From: Diprion similis
Taxonomy: Eukaryota; Arthropoda; Insecta; Hymenoptera; Diprionidae
Direction of reading: 5' to 3'
Assembly (NCBI RefSeq): GCF_021155765.1
Contig: NC_060113.1
Coordinates: 6,525,001-6,589,000 of the forward strand
Length of the DNA: 64,000 nucleotides
Position 1 is the stretch's first letter. Each line of letters starts with the position of its first letter. Both the position numbers and the translations under genes were made by a program. The notes below the pieces were generated by a model. It saw only the letters and a list, made by a program, of their open reading frames with translations. It had not been told where the DNA came from and did no database searches. This document shows, in pieces, positions 22,701 to 35,842 of this stretch.

Positions 22701-25700
22701 AATAAAATCTTGTGCTCCAGAAAATTTTCAAACTCTCAATTTCAAATTTGAACACGTTATTATTAAACTACAAAGAAATCTCATTATTCTATCATTTTTT
22801 ACCAACAACTCGACACGATCGATCCCATTCTAATGAATAAATAAAATTGAATAGATAAAGTTTTTCTTGAACTAGTCGTTTTAGAAATTATAGAATTATA
22901 TTGTAAATTATAAAGTTATAAAATTAAGAAGAACATTATCGTCAGATGAAATCTGACTGACAATCGATATCAGACGATTTGCGGAGAGTTCATTAACGAA
23001 TGCAATAAAAGTATACATCATAAAAAAAAAAGATGAATTTTTCGGTGAAAAAAATTGTACAATAATGTGATTTCTCTGTCATGATTAATCTAACGAGTCG
23101 TTTTACAATCGAAGTTCAATGTTTTTACATTTCCTTTCTGTATCAAGCGATTCTTTTTTCAATTAAATATAACTATATTATATTTAGCGCAACTTTTCAA
23201 ACTTTTACCTGGTCAATTTTATATTTGAATAATTTTTCACCTGACTATACTTTCCATTTATTAATAAGGGAAGTAAACGTTTTCTCTCCAAAGTAAGTAA
23301 AATGGATTCTTCACGACTTCCTACAGACCAACTTCCTGATGCGCGAAAAAAAATTGCAAAATGCAAGAATGACTAAGTTAAATAATCTAAATAAAAAATT
23401 CAATCAAACCAGGAAGAAATTTGCGAGTTTGAGTTTAATGCAAATAACTGCTACGCGTATAGAAGAGGAAATAAAAATGTTCCCGCCTAGCCGAGACGAT
23501 AATCGATCGACGCTTCGATTCGGAGTTAAAAAGAGTATGAAAGATTAGAAGTAAGAGAGGATGAGTAGAAGTAAGAATCCCGGCGCCGCAGCCGCGTGGA
23601 CTTTAATAGATCGTGTATCTGATACGCGACCTTTGAAAACACGAGAGTTTAAAGGTCACTCCACAAATAAATCTCAACCCATCAATCGGAGGATTGCGAT
23701 AAACGTTCCGGTTTAGCCGCGTCGATGAAACTCCTCATGATCATCTTTCTTTCATTCGAATTCTAGTAAAAACTATGAAAACACGAAATTTGACGGATTT
23801 TGATTTTTCATTTTAAAAGAATAAAAACACTTGATGGGAAAAATTATTGCGAAATTATTGAAATATCAGTAATTCAGGGTGTGAAGTGTCTAAACGGTTT
23901 ATAAAAAGTGTATATGAGGCATTCCACTTCAAACCGACTTACGTCTGACCGTCAACGTCGAAGATTTTGTTAAATTCTTAAGTATAGTGTAGAGTATAAA
24001 AAAAAGTCATCTCTTCCGTTGAGTTTTAGGTTTTTTGGACCACGGGTTTGATTTTTACTGCTCCGAGTAGACAAAAACACAATTTTCAATCATTTTGAGG
24101 ATTTTGAGACCAATTTGGGAGGGGACGAGCTTTTGGTTTAAAAGCTGTGGACGAAGCAAGTATTTAAAAAGTGAAAAGCAAATTGAATTGAACATAAATT
24201 TCTATAGTTATAAAAATGCATATTTTATACGTTTTTTTTTTTTTTCACTTTTCGATTACTTGTTTCGCCTGCAGCTTCTAAATCAAAGTATAAAAATGAG
24301 CAAAATCGAATAAAATGTAAATTTATATTTTCCAAATTTATATTTAATTCAATTTTTCTCATTTTTTGATTACTTGCTTCGAAATTCACGTTCTTTAACA
24401 AAGAATTCATGAGAAAAATTTTAAACCAATGATTCGAAAATAGGATTACCGTACTTTTCGTAACATTGAAAGTGAAACCGGTGTTCAAAAAAAAAAAAAC
24501 TAAAACCCGGTGATTAAAAGACATTTTGTTTTCTAAACTCTACGTCATTCATAAAAATTTTCAAAAAATCTACGATGTTCAGAATCATACATGAATCGTA
24601 AAAAAAATTTTGCAAAAAAAGAATCAAAATCGTGGCAAAATTATGAATTAAATTATTACAACTAACCGCGCGGTAACCTTTGAGATTGATATTAAAATAA
24701 CGCGAAACTTTTTGCGTCGCAAGTAAGACGCGGAGTCGCGGAAAAAAAAAGGTAAAAGAAAAATGCGAAAGGTATGACGTCACCGAGACTTTGAAAAGGT
24801 CGCCTTCCGGCAGCTCGTGTCAAGCTGAACGACAGCTCGCCATTATACCATATTTAGCCCTGGAACTAATCGCACAAGTTGCTTGTTGTACGACGAAACG
24901 TTGATCGTACGATTCAAAGAATTTGCGGAGAGCAACGAAGGTATAAATAAAACAACAACAAGAGTAAATTGAAAAGTTTTGAAAGAGTGGACAAAAATTT
25001 TTCTACCGATGCTAATAATTTAAATAATTTTACAAAATTAATTATATTTGAGTATAAGTAAAGATATTTTCAGCAAAAATTAACTCTTGACAATCCTTTG
25101 ATTAGCAGTTTTTGAATTTCATCTCTGATGCGTAAAGTTTTCTTTTTTTATACTTTTACAATTGTTTTTTTATTTTTTATTTTTTATTTTTTTTTATGAT
25201 AAAGATAATGTGAATTGATATAGAAAAGTTTTCTTTTATCAAGAGATTAAGAAGTCATATCCTGATGTGAATGTAAAGAATCAGAAAAGCCGAAAACCAG
25301 AATGTAAAAACATCGAAAATCCAAAACAAAGAAATATCAAAATAGTGAGATTTGACCAAGGAAACGAAAATCATCAATCATTGAAAATTTCGATGTTTCA
25401 GACAAAAATATTTTTCCATTTTCGCGCCAGAATTTGGCACTTTCGTACCTTTTCAAATTCGTGATTTCAACCCAGCCCCCTTGCACGTAAATAATAATAA
25501 CAACGATAATTTATTTTCAACCATCAATTTGAAGAATACAAAAATTTTTCGAATTTCTTTTACCCATCGCCGTTCTTCGTTAGTTTATTTATTTTTATTC
25601 CTACCAACACGTACTTTCCATGCATAAAAATACACGCAAGGGTTTGTACCAGTCAATTAAATGCGTATCATTGGCAATCGAAATTTATAATTGCAATTAA

Positions 25701-26354
25701 CGAAGTTGGATCTCTGCCTTAAATAGTTCGAGCAGCATATCGGCTAGCCAATAGAGCAATAATCATTAATTACAATCTCCAATCAACCGTTGGTTACTAA
25801 CTAACTAAACTAACTAACACAGATAATGGGAACGACGCCTTGCAACAACCTGCAGCCATATACACAACGGCAAACGACCTCGCGAGTCGCCCTATGTGCA
25901 AATCAGTACATGCCTCTCTGTATGTATAATACCTACGCACGTACCTATATATGTACATTACCATGGAGGATTAGCTAGTTGCTGCCGGCCATCTGCGAAA
26001 CGGTGTTTTTAAATTCTAAAAAAAGTTCGGTATTTTCTGCATCGAAAAGATATAATGAAAAATCTGATGGTAAATGAGGTTATATTTTTGTCAAAAAGCA
26101 ACAAACTTGAATAATTTCATAATTTCACTTTCTTCACGATGGCGAGATTAACACCTAAGCTTGTAGGGTTTTAATTTTTAGGTAAGTAATCTGAATTTCC
26201 TGTGATAATCTTTTGTTAAAAAAAAATTTTATCTGTTAGGTTAGATTGAAATTTGCATTCTTAGACATGTTAAATTGATGATATTTTCTTAGTTTTAGTT
26301 CTCTAACAAAATTTAATCTCAAAATCAGGCATCATTGTAAGGAATGTAACCTTA
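22701..26354. other. Gene-poor AT-rich stretch
   Basis: No exon or RNA gene recognised. Homopolymer and simple-sequence tracts are common, such as the ATTTTTT-rich run at 25,140-25,200 and CTAA repeats at 25,796-25,818. Confidence 0.45.
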
Positions 26355-26798
26355 GGGTGGCGCAGAAAAACCTATTTTTTTTTTTTTTTTTTTTTTCTCT
26401 CTCTCTCGTTACGGTGTAATTTTATAGACAAAAAAAAATTAAGTTTCCGAAAGTTTCAGTTCAAAATTTGAATTTTGAAAGGTCGCTCATAATTTTTTTT
26501 TTCAATTTTTTGGTGCATTTCTTTAGATTTTTTCGAGAGACCTTTTAATTTTTATATTAAAATTTCATAAATTTTTTTTCTTCAATTTAGTAAGAAAGAA
26601 TCGATAACAATACACCACGACGTGAATTAAAAATCAAACAAAATACTGAAAATATAATTTTTAAAAATTTGGAGCAACCTCTTAAAATTTTTTTTTTTTT
26701 TAGCTGTCCTTTGGAGTCGGCTCTTAAAACATCAAAAACTAACATTTTGTCACACGAGACTCAGAAAAAAAAATAGTCGATTTTTTTTTGCGCCACCC
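26355..26798. mobile_element. Foldback MITE, GAGTGGCGC family, copy 2
   Basis: Left end GGGTGGCGCAGAAAAACC and right end TTTTTTTTGCGCCACCC, flanked on both sides by TA (26353-26354 and 26799-26800), a clean TA target duplication. At 444 bp it lacks the outer part of the left arm seen in copy 1. The right arm keeps CCTTTGGAGTCGGCTC and CACACGAGACTC. Confidence 0.85.
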
Positions 26799-26899
26799 TA
26801 ATGTAACCTATTATTTACATTGACAATTCGATTATTCTTAGCAACTATTGTAAAACATGCAAATTGCGTAATAGCAATTTTGTTAAATTGTTTTCTAGC

Positions 26900-26940
26900 C
26901 TGAAGATGGTAAGCTGCAGCCTTACCGAAACGTCGTATCA
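26900..26940 (+). other. Penelope-type terminal hairpin motif, hammerhead-like
   Basis: CTGAAGA is followed by a 6-bp stem (GGTAAG at 26908-26913 pairing with CTTACC at 26921-26926) and then GAAACGTC. This order resembles the hammerhead core CUGANGA - stem II - GAAA, and the ACGT after it matches the short palindromic stem III described for hammerhead motifs of Penelope-like elements. One extra T (26907) lies between core and stem, so self-cleavage is doubtful. No reverse transcriptase is nearby. Confidence 0.45.
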
Positions 26941-26944
26941 TTAA

Positions 26945-28149
26945 ATAATTTTTTTTGTTACAAAATAACCTACGACGAACGACGAACTTCTTCATTATTA
27001 CCTAAAACAAGATGGCCACGAATCCAATAAAAAAAAAAACCCCACGATTTTTATAATTAAAATTTTAAATGAATTGTATTCGGTACATAAATATTCACAT
27101 GAATTTTCAAATGAACCAATTCGATAATCTGTAAAAATATATGACGAAACAAAAAGACAAAAATACGTTCAATAATAAATAAAAAAATATTTATTACGTT
27201 TTTTTTTCAGTTCGGTGTTGTTTGTTTGTTTGTTTGTTTGTTTTTTTTCATTTAATGTGTTTATACACAATGTTAACAAATCGATTAGAACCGCGTTTCA
27301 TTGCTTCGACCCGTAAACTCTAAAGACGGCGGCAAAAAATTTAGAGAATTGTTAAATTTTTCTAAAAACGACACATCGGGGTTTTTTCGTGTCGCTGATG
27401 ACGAATCCGAACTCGGATTTTCTTAAATTTTTCTCCATCATTCTGAATTTTGAAAATCTGAGTTCGGATTTCCGAAAAAAAAAACGTAATTTTTTTTTTT
27501 TTCCCTTTTTTAGTTTCTTCATCTATAAATCTTATATTATAAACAATTGTGCTGATTAGACTATATTTTTATGTTCGTTCATTACTAAAGTAACTAAAAA
27601 GTGCAAAAAAAAAAACGAAACGCGGCACCGATTTCTTACAAATTTGAGAAAAATTCTGTTTATCTACATTTGTCACTTGAGATTTTTCGACGTCTGTTTA
27701 AATTAAAAACGTCTTAATTAACCCTCCTCTCCCTCTGTTATGGAGTTGGTACGGGTTACAAATCCGAGATGATAATCCAATCGAATCGATTCGCATACAG
27801 ATCGAATAATCAGTCGGTCAAAAAGATCAACTGAAACGTTTTGCGCATTTTTGTTTGATTCTGTTTTTTGGTTTTTCGCTTTTTCATCGAGGGGTGATTA
27901 ATGATGTTTTCCAATCTCGTGAACAAGAATCGACAGAACTTCATTTCAAAAAAAGATGTTAAATAAATAAATATATAAAAAAAAATGAGAGACGAGTTTA
28001 ATTTTTTTTTTTTTTTTTCAACAAATCACGAGTTCATTAAGTCGAATCAAGGAGTCTGCACGATGCAAGGTCCTTGCACTGATGATTTAAAGTAATATCA
28101 TGGATGATTGAACGCTTCCGTGTGATAAATTTGTTTCTTTAATTCTTAC
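26945..28149. other. AT-rich stretch, no gene
   Basis: It contains a (TTTG)n run at about 27,220-27,241 and many A and T tracts. No exon is supported until the candidate at 28,150. Confidence 0.4.
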
Positions 28150-28205
28150 CTTTTACAACTCCGTCCTGCGTCGTCATCATCGGCTGGAGCCCCCGCGCCT
28201 GAGTC
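28150..28205 (-). CDS. Candidate isolated small exon on the minus strand
   Basis: On the minus strand a strong acceptor (TTTTCCTCTGTTTCAG) precedes 56 GC-rich bases that end at a strong donor (AAAAG then GTAAGAATT). The segment is much richer in GC than its surroundings. Two frames are open: one reads DSGAGAPADDDDAGRSCK, the other TQARGLQPMMTTQDGVVK. I recognise neither. If real, the surrounding 40 kb could be the intron of a large minus-strand gene. No partner exon was found. Confidence 0.35.
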
Positions 28206-28209
28206 CTGA

Positions 28210-30036
28210 AACAGAGGAAAATAATTCTGTTTTAGAAGTGAAACCGAAGATGCTAGATATTGAACTGATCGTACAATTAATTGTTTAAACAATTTTACAA
28301 ATAAAAAGTATAGCGATTAGTGATCGATCGCAAAACGAATTTCACACGCGTTTTTCTCAAAAACTATATTTTTCGAGGTGGTTGTCAAGTTCTACCTTAC
28401 CGATTCCTTTGAAATTTGATGAAAATCTTTTTTATATATCTCTCTATCGCTCCTGCCTTGGATTTTGGAAAATTTTAATTTTAAGTATTTTTAAAAAATT
28501 CGAAAAGGTCAAGAAAAAGGGGGTAAAAGAAATGTTTTTCTTTATGTCGACGCCATTTTGTGAATTTGTTTTTTTTTTTTTTTTTTTTTTTTTTTTTCAT
28601 TGGCAAAAGTCAATCCGATAGCGACATCTTTACTAATGTAGAATTTTTTTAATTTGTTTGATTTAAATCACTACAAGGGATGGAATCATGTCAACCAGGG
28701 AGCACCGTCTTTTTTTTTTTTTTTCTTTTTTTGTAGCCCCCACTTCACCGGCCTGTAATTCGACGATTATATTCTTCAAATATCAACGGTAATCATATAA
28801 AAGAATGGATAATGAAAGTGTTCTTAATTTTTTTTTTTTTTTTTATCCTAGTTTGAAAAATGCCTAAAATTTTGGCTTCTAGACCAGAATACCCCCTTAA
28901 AGGGTTAATAAGGTAATGAAAAAACGTAATAATTTCATTGTGCAGACAATTGCATCTAAAAAATTTGTCACCGCAGACGCCTTAAGTATCCTTAAATTTT
29001 CTGGCAGACATTGACACAAGAATGACGCATCGTCGGATGGTCACGGAAGATTATCGCGACTAGAGCTAGGATTAAAGACTCGGCTGTTCTCTCTGGCGCA
29101 CTATACATACATACATACAAGAGAACAAAGAGTGCAATGCAAAGCAGAGCTTGCACTCGGTGCGCTGACGCCCGTTTCCGCATTTCGAAGTCTTAATTGA
29201 GCCAGGAATTCTCTCTCGTTTCATTGGTCCTCCACTCGGTCGTTGCACTCGACATTGTGCAATTGGGATTGAAGAGAATTTTACGCAGAAGACTCTTCGA
29301 CCCTCCATCGTCTGAATGCGAAGTCTGAATGCATTTGACGACGTAGCAATTTTCGGTGGTTTGGAGAAAGCTGCATTATCGAAAGGAAGTAGAAAAATTT
29401 TTATGAGAAAAGATACTTTGAAAGCTCGAAAAATAATGTTTCCTTCGAAATCGATGAAAATATGAAACCCACCAAATTTTTTTTGTAACAGCTAAAAAGA
29501 GTTTAACAACATTATTGGTAAGTTTACTTTATTTTTATACTGCAAATTTTTATAAATAATCCGAAAAACTTTCTACGCGAAATTGATTCATTAAAACGCA
29601 AATTGACGTTGTTAAAAATTCATTCTGGACGAAAATAGAAAACAATGGAAAACAAAGAAAATGAACAATCGATAAAAATTCAAATTCAGCGTTAAAAAAG
29701 CATGGAACAAAAATTTGATATTTCTGAAATTGTTTAGAACCGCACTTTTTTTTTATTTGCATGGTTGGTTCTTGCGCCAAATCAAACCTTTAGTTTGGCC
29801 TTCATGCGTGTCATCGATCAGGAAAAAATTACTAATAACCAGAATTTTGTATAATTTTGTTACTTTGTTTTATGTAGAATAAAATGTTTCCCTGAGGAGG
29901 GTCCAAAAAAAAAGGGCCGAAACACTAGAAAAGAATATTCCTGTCGTTCTGACCAACATATCCATAAAGTTTTCCATACAATTAAAGTAATTGAGGTGAA
30001 GAATTTTATCATCATACATTATATATATGTATATTA
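28210..30036. other. AT-rich stretch with Penelope-like degraded motif
   Basis: No gene is seen. At 29,894-29,932 a CTGAGGAGGGTCC...GGGCCGAAAC arrangement resembles the motif at 26,900 but has a weaker stem and lacks the ACGT. T-runs occur at 28,569-28,597, 28,710-28,730 and 28,829-28,844. Confidence 0.35.
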
Positions 30037-30862
30037 GGGTGCTTCATTTGAAACGAAATTTTATTTTTTTCGCGGACACATCAAAATTTTGTTTCTTCTA
30101 TCGAAAAAGAAATTCCCTGAAAATTTGAGCCCTGAATCTTAATTTTAAGAGGTTCCTCTCGATCGATGTAGATTTCCCATTTTTAATAACATGTAATTCA
30201 CGATTTTTTTGATTTAAATTAACATAGCTCCGTTTGATTTCATGGTATTTTATTGCGAATAGTCAGAATTTGTAGTATATTAGTGACTCTTTGAAAGTAC
30301 CCACTAACATCTTTTTATACTTGAACCCGTCTCATCGATATTTCATATGAAATTTCATATTTTTTTTGGATTTTAATACATTAAACTGTCTATACCTTTT
30401 GGACTACGCACCTCAGAAAATCCATACAGGGCTATTTTTGTAGGAAATTTAATTTCCTACAAATTGTTCTTTGACAATTTTTTTATAACTTCAACTGTTT
30501 TGTTGATAAGTACGAAAATATAACAATTTTTAAGAAAATTGGGTTTTCGATACCGACACCGATGAGACGGGTTCAAGTACAAAAAAATGTTCGTGGGTAC
30601 TTTCAAAGAGTCACTAATATACTACAAATTCTGACTAATCGCAATGAAATACCATGAAATCAAACGGAGCTATGTTAATTTAAATTAAAAAAATCATGAA
30701 TTACATGTTATTAAAATGGGAAATCTACATCGATCGAGAGGAACCTCTTAAAATTAAGATTTAAGGGCTCAAATTTTCAGGGAATTTCTTTTTCGATAGA
30801 AGGAACAAAATTTTGATGTGTCCGCGAGAAAAAAAAAAATTTTCGTTTCAAATGAAGCACCC
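30037..30862. mobile_element. Foldback MITE, GGGTGCTTCATTT family
   Basis: This is 826 bp with long complementary arms: the left begins GGGTGCTTCATTTGAAACG, the right ends with its complement CGTTTCAAATGAAGCACCC. TA flanks both ends (30035-30036, 30863-30864). The arms remain complementary almost to the centre (GATCGATGTAGATTTCCC against GGGAAATCTACATCGATC; GACTCTTTGAAAGTACCCAC against its reverse). No ORF. Non-autonomous element of TA-target type. Confidence 0.85.
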
Positions 30863-31620
30863 TAATGTATATACATAAACGAAACATGCTCGAAACGTCG
30901 AGATCTAGTGAAAATTCAATTATTCATTCTCTCCGTGATTTCAATAACTTCCTTTTTATATCTAAATCTCATAAAACTGTGAAGTTAAAAAAACATTCAG
31001 CGATATCCATCGCTTCTCTTCCATAGTAGCGTCAGATTTATGGAGTACAGACCAAGAGACGTAACCGCCGCCATCAAACTCCGGTGGCTGGACACGAGAG
31101 AAGGGAAGACGATAAGCGATGACTAACACCCGAGAGCTTATAGTTCAACCCTTTGTGTCCTTCGCCCCTTGAATTTTGCATAGAAATACACACACACACA
31201 CACACAGACACACAATATATATATATGCACACAAAGAAAGGACGAGTGGATGGCGGGTAGGCAACAGAATGCAAATACACTTGCCGAGAAGACTGAGTGT
31301 GGAGGGATCCAGCAGATTTTTATACTTCAACGAAAGGGTCACTCCCCTTGGTTATATCGATTTTGCAGTTTAATTTACTCAGCGCAGCGAGCTTCCCAGC
31401 TGCACCATGTAAAGGCTTAGGCAAATTAGGAAATGAGGGACGCAGATGGGTGTGAGACACAAAAGGTATGCATGGATGCTCGAGATTAGAAATGAATGAT
31501 TAAAATTTGAGATCGTTTCAGTTCTCTTGATGATTCCGTGAAATTGTACACTTTTTATACAAGTATTCATGGGAATTTACGAGGTTACGCCACCAATTAC
31601 GATTTAGCGAGAGACAAGTA

Positions 31621-31695
31621 TTTCACTTTTCACATATCCAACCATCCAAGTTTCCGATCAGAATGCTTGGATGGTGAGAAATGTGAAAAGTGAAA
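31621..31695 (+). ncRNA. Candidate pre-miRNA-like hairpin
   Basis: A 30-nt left arm (31621-31650), a 15-nt loop (31651-31665) and a 30-nt right arm (31666-31695) pair at 27 of 30 positions. The left arm begins TTTCACTTTTCACATATCC and the right arm ends AAATGTGAAAAGTGAAA. Size and mismatch pattern fit an animal pre-miRNA. It could also be a tiny inverted-repeat element, and I do not recognise a known miRNA seed. The hairpin could be transcribed from either strand. Confidence 0.4.
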
Positions 31696-32245
31696 ACCGA
31701 GTAAGCTCCAAGGGTCGATTTCAATATCGTCCTCGCAAAGTGCTGCTCGTTCAAGCGCGATGGCAAACTATCTGCAAAATGATTACATTATACGGCTTCG
31801 ACAAATCCTGTTTAAGGAGATTACAACGATTTATCGTGCGCGATGTTATGCGCCGATACGAGTCGAGTAGTTGCGGTTCAAATTTCTAAATCCTAAGTGG
31901 GCATATCGACACCTGTAAGGAAACCATCGCCACTGTAACACTTGAGTCTGCGTATATGTAATGACTTGGTTACTCCATTGATCGTTGTGGGTGGATCTGC
32001 GCTATTTCCACTCACAGGTATACCTGAAGGTATCCGTTGTACCAACACTATAACCGATTGTAATCTACATACGTAGAACTGTTCAAAGTCACATTAAACG
32101 ACTTATGTGCTTTGCAACACCTGCATTATAGCACGATGCATTTTCTATCCAACGGTGAAAGGAATTATGGTTATTACATTTATAGGGTTTGTAGAGGCAA
32201 CATAGACGAGCATTTTCGGAAAGTCATCCTAACGGCTGTGGAGGG

Positions 32246-32579
32246 CTTTGAAGGATATGGTACCGCACATTTAGTCGTATTGTGATGAATCAGATGTGAT
32301 TTGCATTTTCGACCCAAAGTTTTATTCAGCCGCAATAAACACTGCAAAGTTCTCGTAATAAATCAACAATTCGAACAACTGCTGCAACAGATCCAAAGAC
32401 GTGAAATTCTATCCCGAATTACTCGTTTGTTATCGTTTTTTAAAACTTCATCGTTTTGTTGATTTCATACGAGAACTTTGTAGTGTTGTCTGCGACTGAA
32501 TAAAACTTTGGGTCGAAAGTGTAGATCACATCTGATTTATTACACTAAGATCAAGCTCATGGTACCATATCCTTTAAAG
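32246..32579. mobile_element. Short foldback element, 334 bp
   Basis: The left end CTTTGAAGGATATGGTACC is complementary to the right end GGTACCATATCCTTTAAAG, and the arms continue with CGACCCAAAGTTTTATTCAG against CTGAATAAAACTTTGGGTCG. The loop is about 110 bp. No ORF, no clear target duplication. Confidence 0.75.
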
Positions 32580-33173
32580 TACCAAATCCTGAACGTATAG
32601 TGCTCATATCGTTTGATTACTCACTCATTCGCTTGTGGAGAAAAAAAAACGATGCCGATTGAGGACAATTTTTCATTCACGCATAGTGACTGGTGATTTT
32701 GAATGAGATTATCTGCAATTGAATTTCATAATCCATCCGCACGGTGCACAAAAGATACCCTTATGGATATGGAAATATGCCCGATTCACAAGGACAGCAA
32801 TGGGTAAGGTTATAACAGTCCTCTTGACAGAGTAATCCCTGGAGCAAAGCCCAAAGGACACAGTCGAGTCGTGCCTAAGTGCAGAGTTCTGGAAGTCCGG
32901 AAGTAGGTATGTGCTTGCAAAACGCGCAGATTGCGAAGTGCGTCGCCTTGGTTACGTATGTACATTATATTATATTATATTATAATAGCGTTGCTGTGGC
33001 TCAGCTCAAAATAATGATACGTAAAAAACTAAACACACACGTTGTTGATGTCGTATATCTGTGAAACACGTGTGATGTGGAACAAATTGTAGCACCATGG
33101 AAACGTTTGGAATTGAAACACGGCTCCACCTATTGAATACTTATAACACAACCTAGATAACAAATGATGTTAA

Positions 33174-33977
33174 GGTGCTTATAAAGACCCGTTGTACACC
33201 TCGAAAACGCGGGGATGCAAAACTCCTATACCGCTCAAGCGATCAGAGTGAAACTTGGGCAGTTAATGCCTTATTTTGGCAAAAAGTGGAGCGTCTTTTT
33301 ACTTTTTCAAAATTTTGAAAAAATTTTACAGATTGGTTACCACTCACAGAAATTGACCAAATTTTTACAGTTATACTGAATGGATCGACCTATCAGGTAT
33401 GATGCCACTCGGCGGTGATGAAACACACATTTTGAGCCCAGTCCCATGAGATTTGATGGTAAAATGACGAAATGGCAGCTGATCTGGTTTTCGATTACGA
33501 AGAACACCGAAATCTCATTTTGGCGACATTTGTTACCGACATTACGAGCATGCCGGTAATGTATGCGTGTAATGTCGGTAAAAAATTACCGGCATGCATA
33601 AAAGGTCGGTAAATAAATGTCGCCAAAATGAGATTTCGGTGTTCTTCGTAATCGAAAACCAGATCGGCTGCCATTTCGTCATTTCACCATCAAATCTCAT
33701 GGGACTAGGCTCAAAATGTGTGTTTCATCACCGCCGAGTGGCATCATACCGGATAGTTCGATCCATTCAGTGCAACTGTGAAAATTTGGCCAATTTCTGT
33801 GAGTGGTAACAAACCTGTAAAATTTTTTTTCAAAATTTTGAAAAAGTAAAAGGACGCTCCACTTTTTTCCAAAATAAGGCATTAATCGTCCTTAAAGTTT
33901 TACTCTGATCGCTTGAGCGGTATAAGAGTTTTGCTTCCCCGCGTTTTGAAGGTGTACAACGCTACTTTATAAGCACC
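33174..33977. mobile_element. Foldback MITE, GGTGCTTATAAAG family, copy 1
   Basis: This is 804 bp flanked by TTAA on both sides (33170-33173 and 33978-33981), with ends GGTGCTTATAAAG and CTTTATAAGCACC. The arms are complementary throughout (TGTACACCTC, AGCGATCAGAGTGAAAC, CAAAATGAGATTTCGGTGTT), and a small palindrome with CATGCCGGTAAT lies at the centre. TTAA is the piggyBac target, but TA targets would read the same, so the superfamily is open. A second copy lies at 38196-38997. Confidence 0.85.
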
Positions 33978-34769
33978 TTAAGTGCGGTGTTGGATATTTA
34001 ATACAGATGTCAATAGATTAACTCACACCGCCATCTATTAAAAACTTATACAACTTATAAATGAATTAGAACTCTTCAACCCCAACGTCGACAAACGGAT
34101 TTCCGAGTCTCTGGTCCATGAGTTTATGACCTGATTAGTGAAAAACAGCATCTTTAAGACTAACAGAAAAAGAAACATAGAAACCCAACATATCATTGCA
34201 GTTCGCCGAGCCATGCCGCTTAGAACCTTCTCGCCTAGTTTAAAAATCCGATAAACTTGTTGGCGTAATAAACGGGATTAAACTTTCGAAGCATATGCCA
34301 ACCGAGAAGCTAGGCTAATTACGTAACGGTTACCGTACCCGGCAGGATAATCCAACCGGTATATCCCGGGATATTTCAATATATTACAAGGATTAAATTG
34401 TTATACCCTCTTTTACACAACCTTTATATTTCGAGTTCAAGTAGATGAAAACGCGTCGGGAAATCCTCAAGTCTGGAAATGGAATTCTCATCTATTGACC
34501 ACAATTAGTATACTGCGAAGAGAAGAAGAAAATTGGCTACAATGAAGCTGAGCAAATTAGCGAGAGTCATTTCTATTTCCGCATCAAATGAACGATTTCA
34601 CAACGATATTCATGAATGTATCAGGATGTATGTATATAGTAAAGTCTAAACAATCTCCAGACCAAAGAATAATGAAATAAAGACTAAATATGCACAGTTG
34701 AAGGTAATCAAAATAAGTTATGTCGAAACAATGTTCCTTTAATATAAAGAGACAAAGAAATTGTCAGAC

Positions 34770-35001
34770 TGAAGTTAGTAACATTAACGTAACGAAACAT
34801 CGGGGAGAAAAATGACTATATTATTGCAAGTTAATAGTAACTTTGAAGTCAGATAGTCAAGTTTTCGAAATATGAATACATTCTGCCTTGTCGTGATTTA
34901 CTGAATTTCACACATTCCTGCAACAGTAAAACAAAAAAAAAAAAAAAAAAAAAAAACCATTTTCTGAAACGTTAATCGTTACAGTAACCTTACTAACTTC
35001 A
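34770..35001. mobile_element. Short MITE, TGAAGTTAGTAAC family, copy 1
   Basis: Inverted ends TGAAGTTAGTAACATTAACG and the complementary CAGTAACCTTACTAACTTCA, 232 bp apart, with an internal A-run at 34,931-34,957. No ORF. Related ends occur at 18,083, 41,829-42,021 and 61,581-61,756. Confidence 0.7.
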
Positions 35002-35009
35002 GCCTCAAA

Positions 35010-35810
35010 AAGAATTCAACGAGTTATTAGAAAAAGAGATGAGTTGTCGGTAACTTTCGACAAGTTTTTCATTTTGATACCTTCTGACTGGACCACACAT
35101 ACGATGTACCCTGAACCATAAAGAAGAAAACTCCTAATTTAGACAACAGAAACAAGTAATCATGAAAAAAATAAAAGACCACACTCGATCTCGTGACTGA
35201 TCGTTAGTTCCAGTCTCGATATTCACCAAGAGAATACATAAATTTTACATAAACCGACTGGTCCTGCAGCAACCAAAGCTTCAAACGGGGTTGCAGAAGC
35301 ATCTCTTCTCCGCTAAGTCGTGGCAGGCATATACCGGAATATGTAATATGTGTGTGTACATCACACACACATACACACATGCATATGCATATATGTATAA
35401 TGCATGCGAAATATAAATAGCCTCTCGGCTATTACACCGGCGAGTAATTTTCAGTTCTTGGTGGTGCATGAGGTTCGAGGTGGTGGCTTTAAAATAGAAC
35501 CTTTTCACACGGTGAAAAGAAGATCGCGACTTTTTAATTGCGTCTTTCAAGGCGAGCCAGGAGAACCAACCAGCTAATGCATCATTCTGCCTCGGCTTAA
35601 TCCTTACGATGCTGCTGCGCACCTCTTGTGTGTACCTAACACTGACGTCACATCGGAATTGCTGGATACCCTATGTCAAAAAACGTTGCCTAGGAACGTA
35701 GACATCGATTCGAATAATTTGATTGAAAAAATTCTGGAATACTCCTTGACTGTTATATTTTATGGCAAATTATATTTATCTTTGGCAAAAGTGAAATTTT
35801 GAATATAACG

Positions 35811-35842
<32 letters not shown>

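Noticed and set aside
33170-33981. Possible CRISPR-like or tandem repeat because the same words recur
   Set aside because: The recurring words are inverted, not direct, and form the two arms of a foldback element. The genome is eukaryotic.
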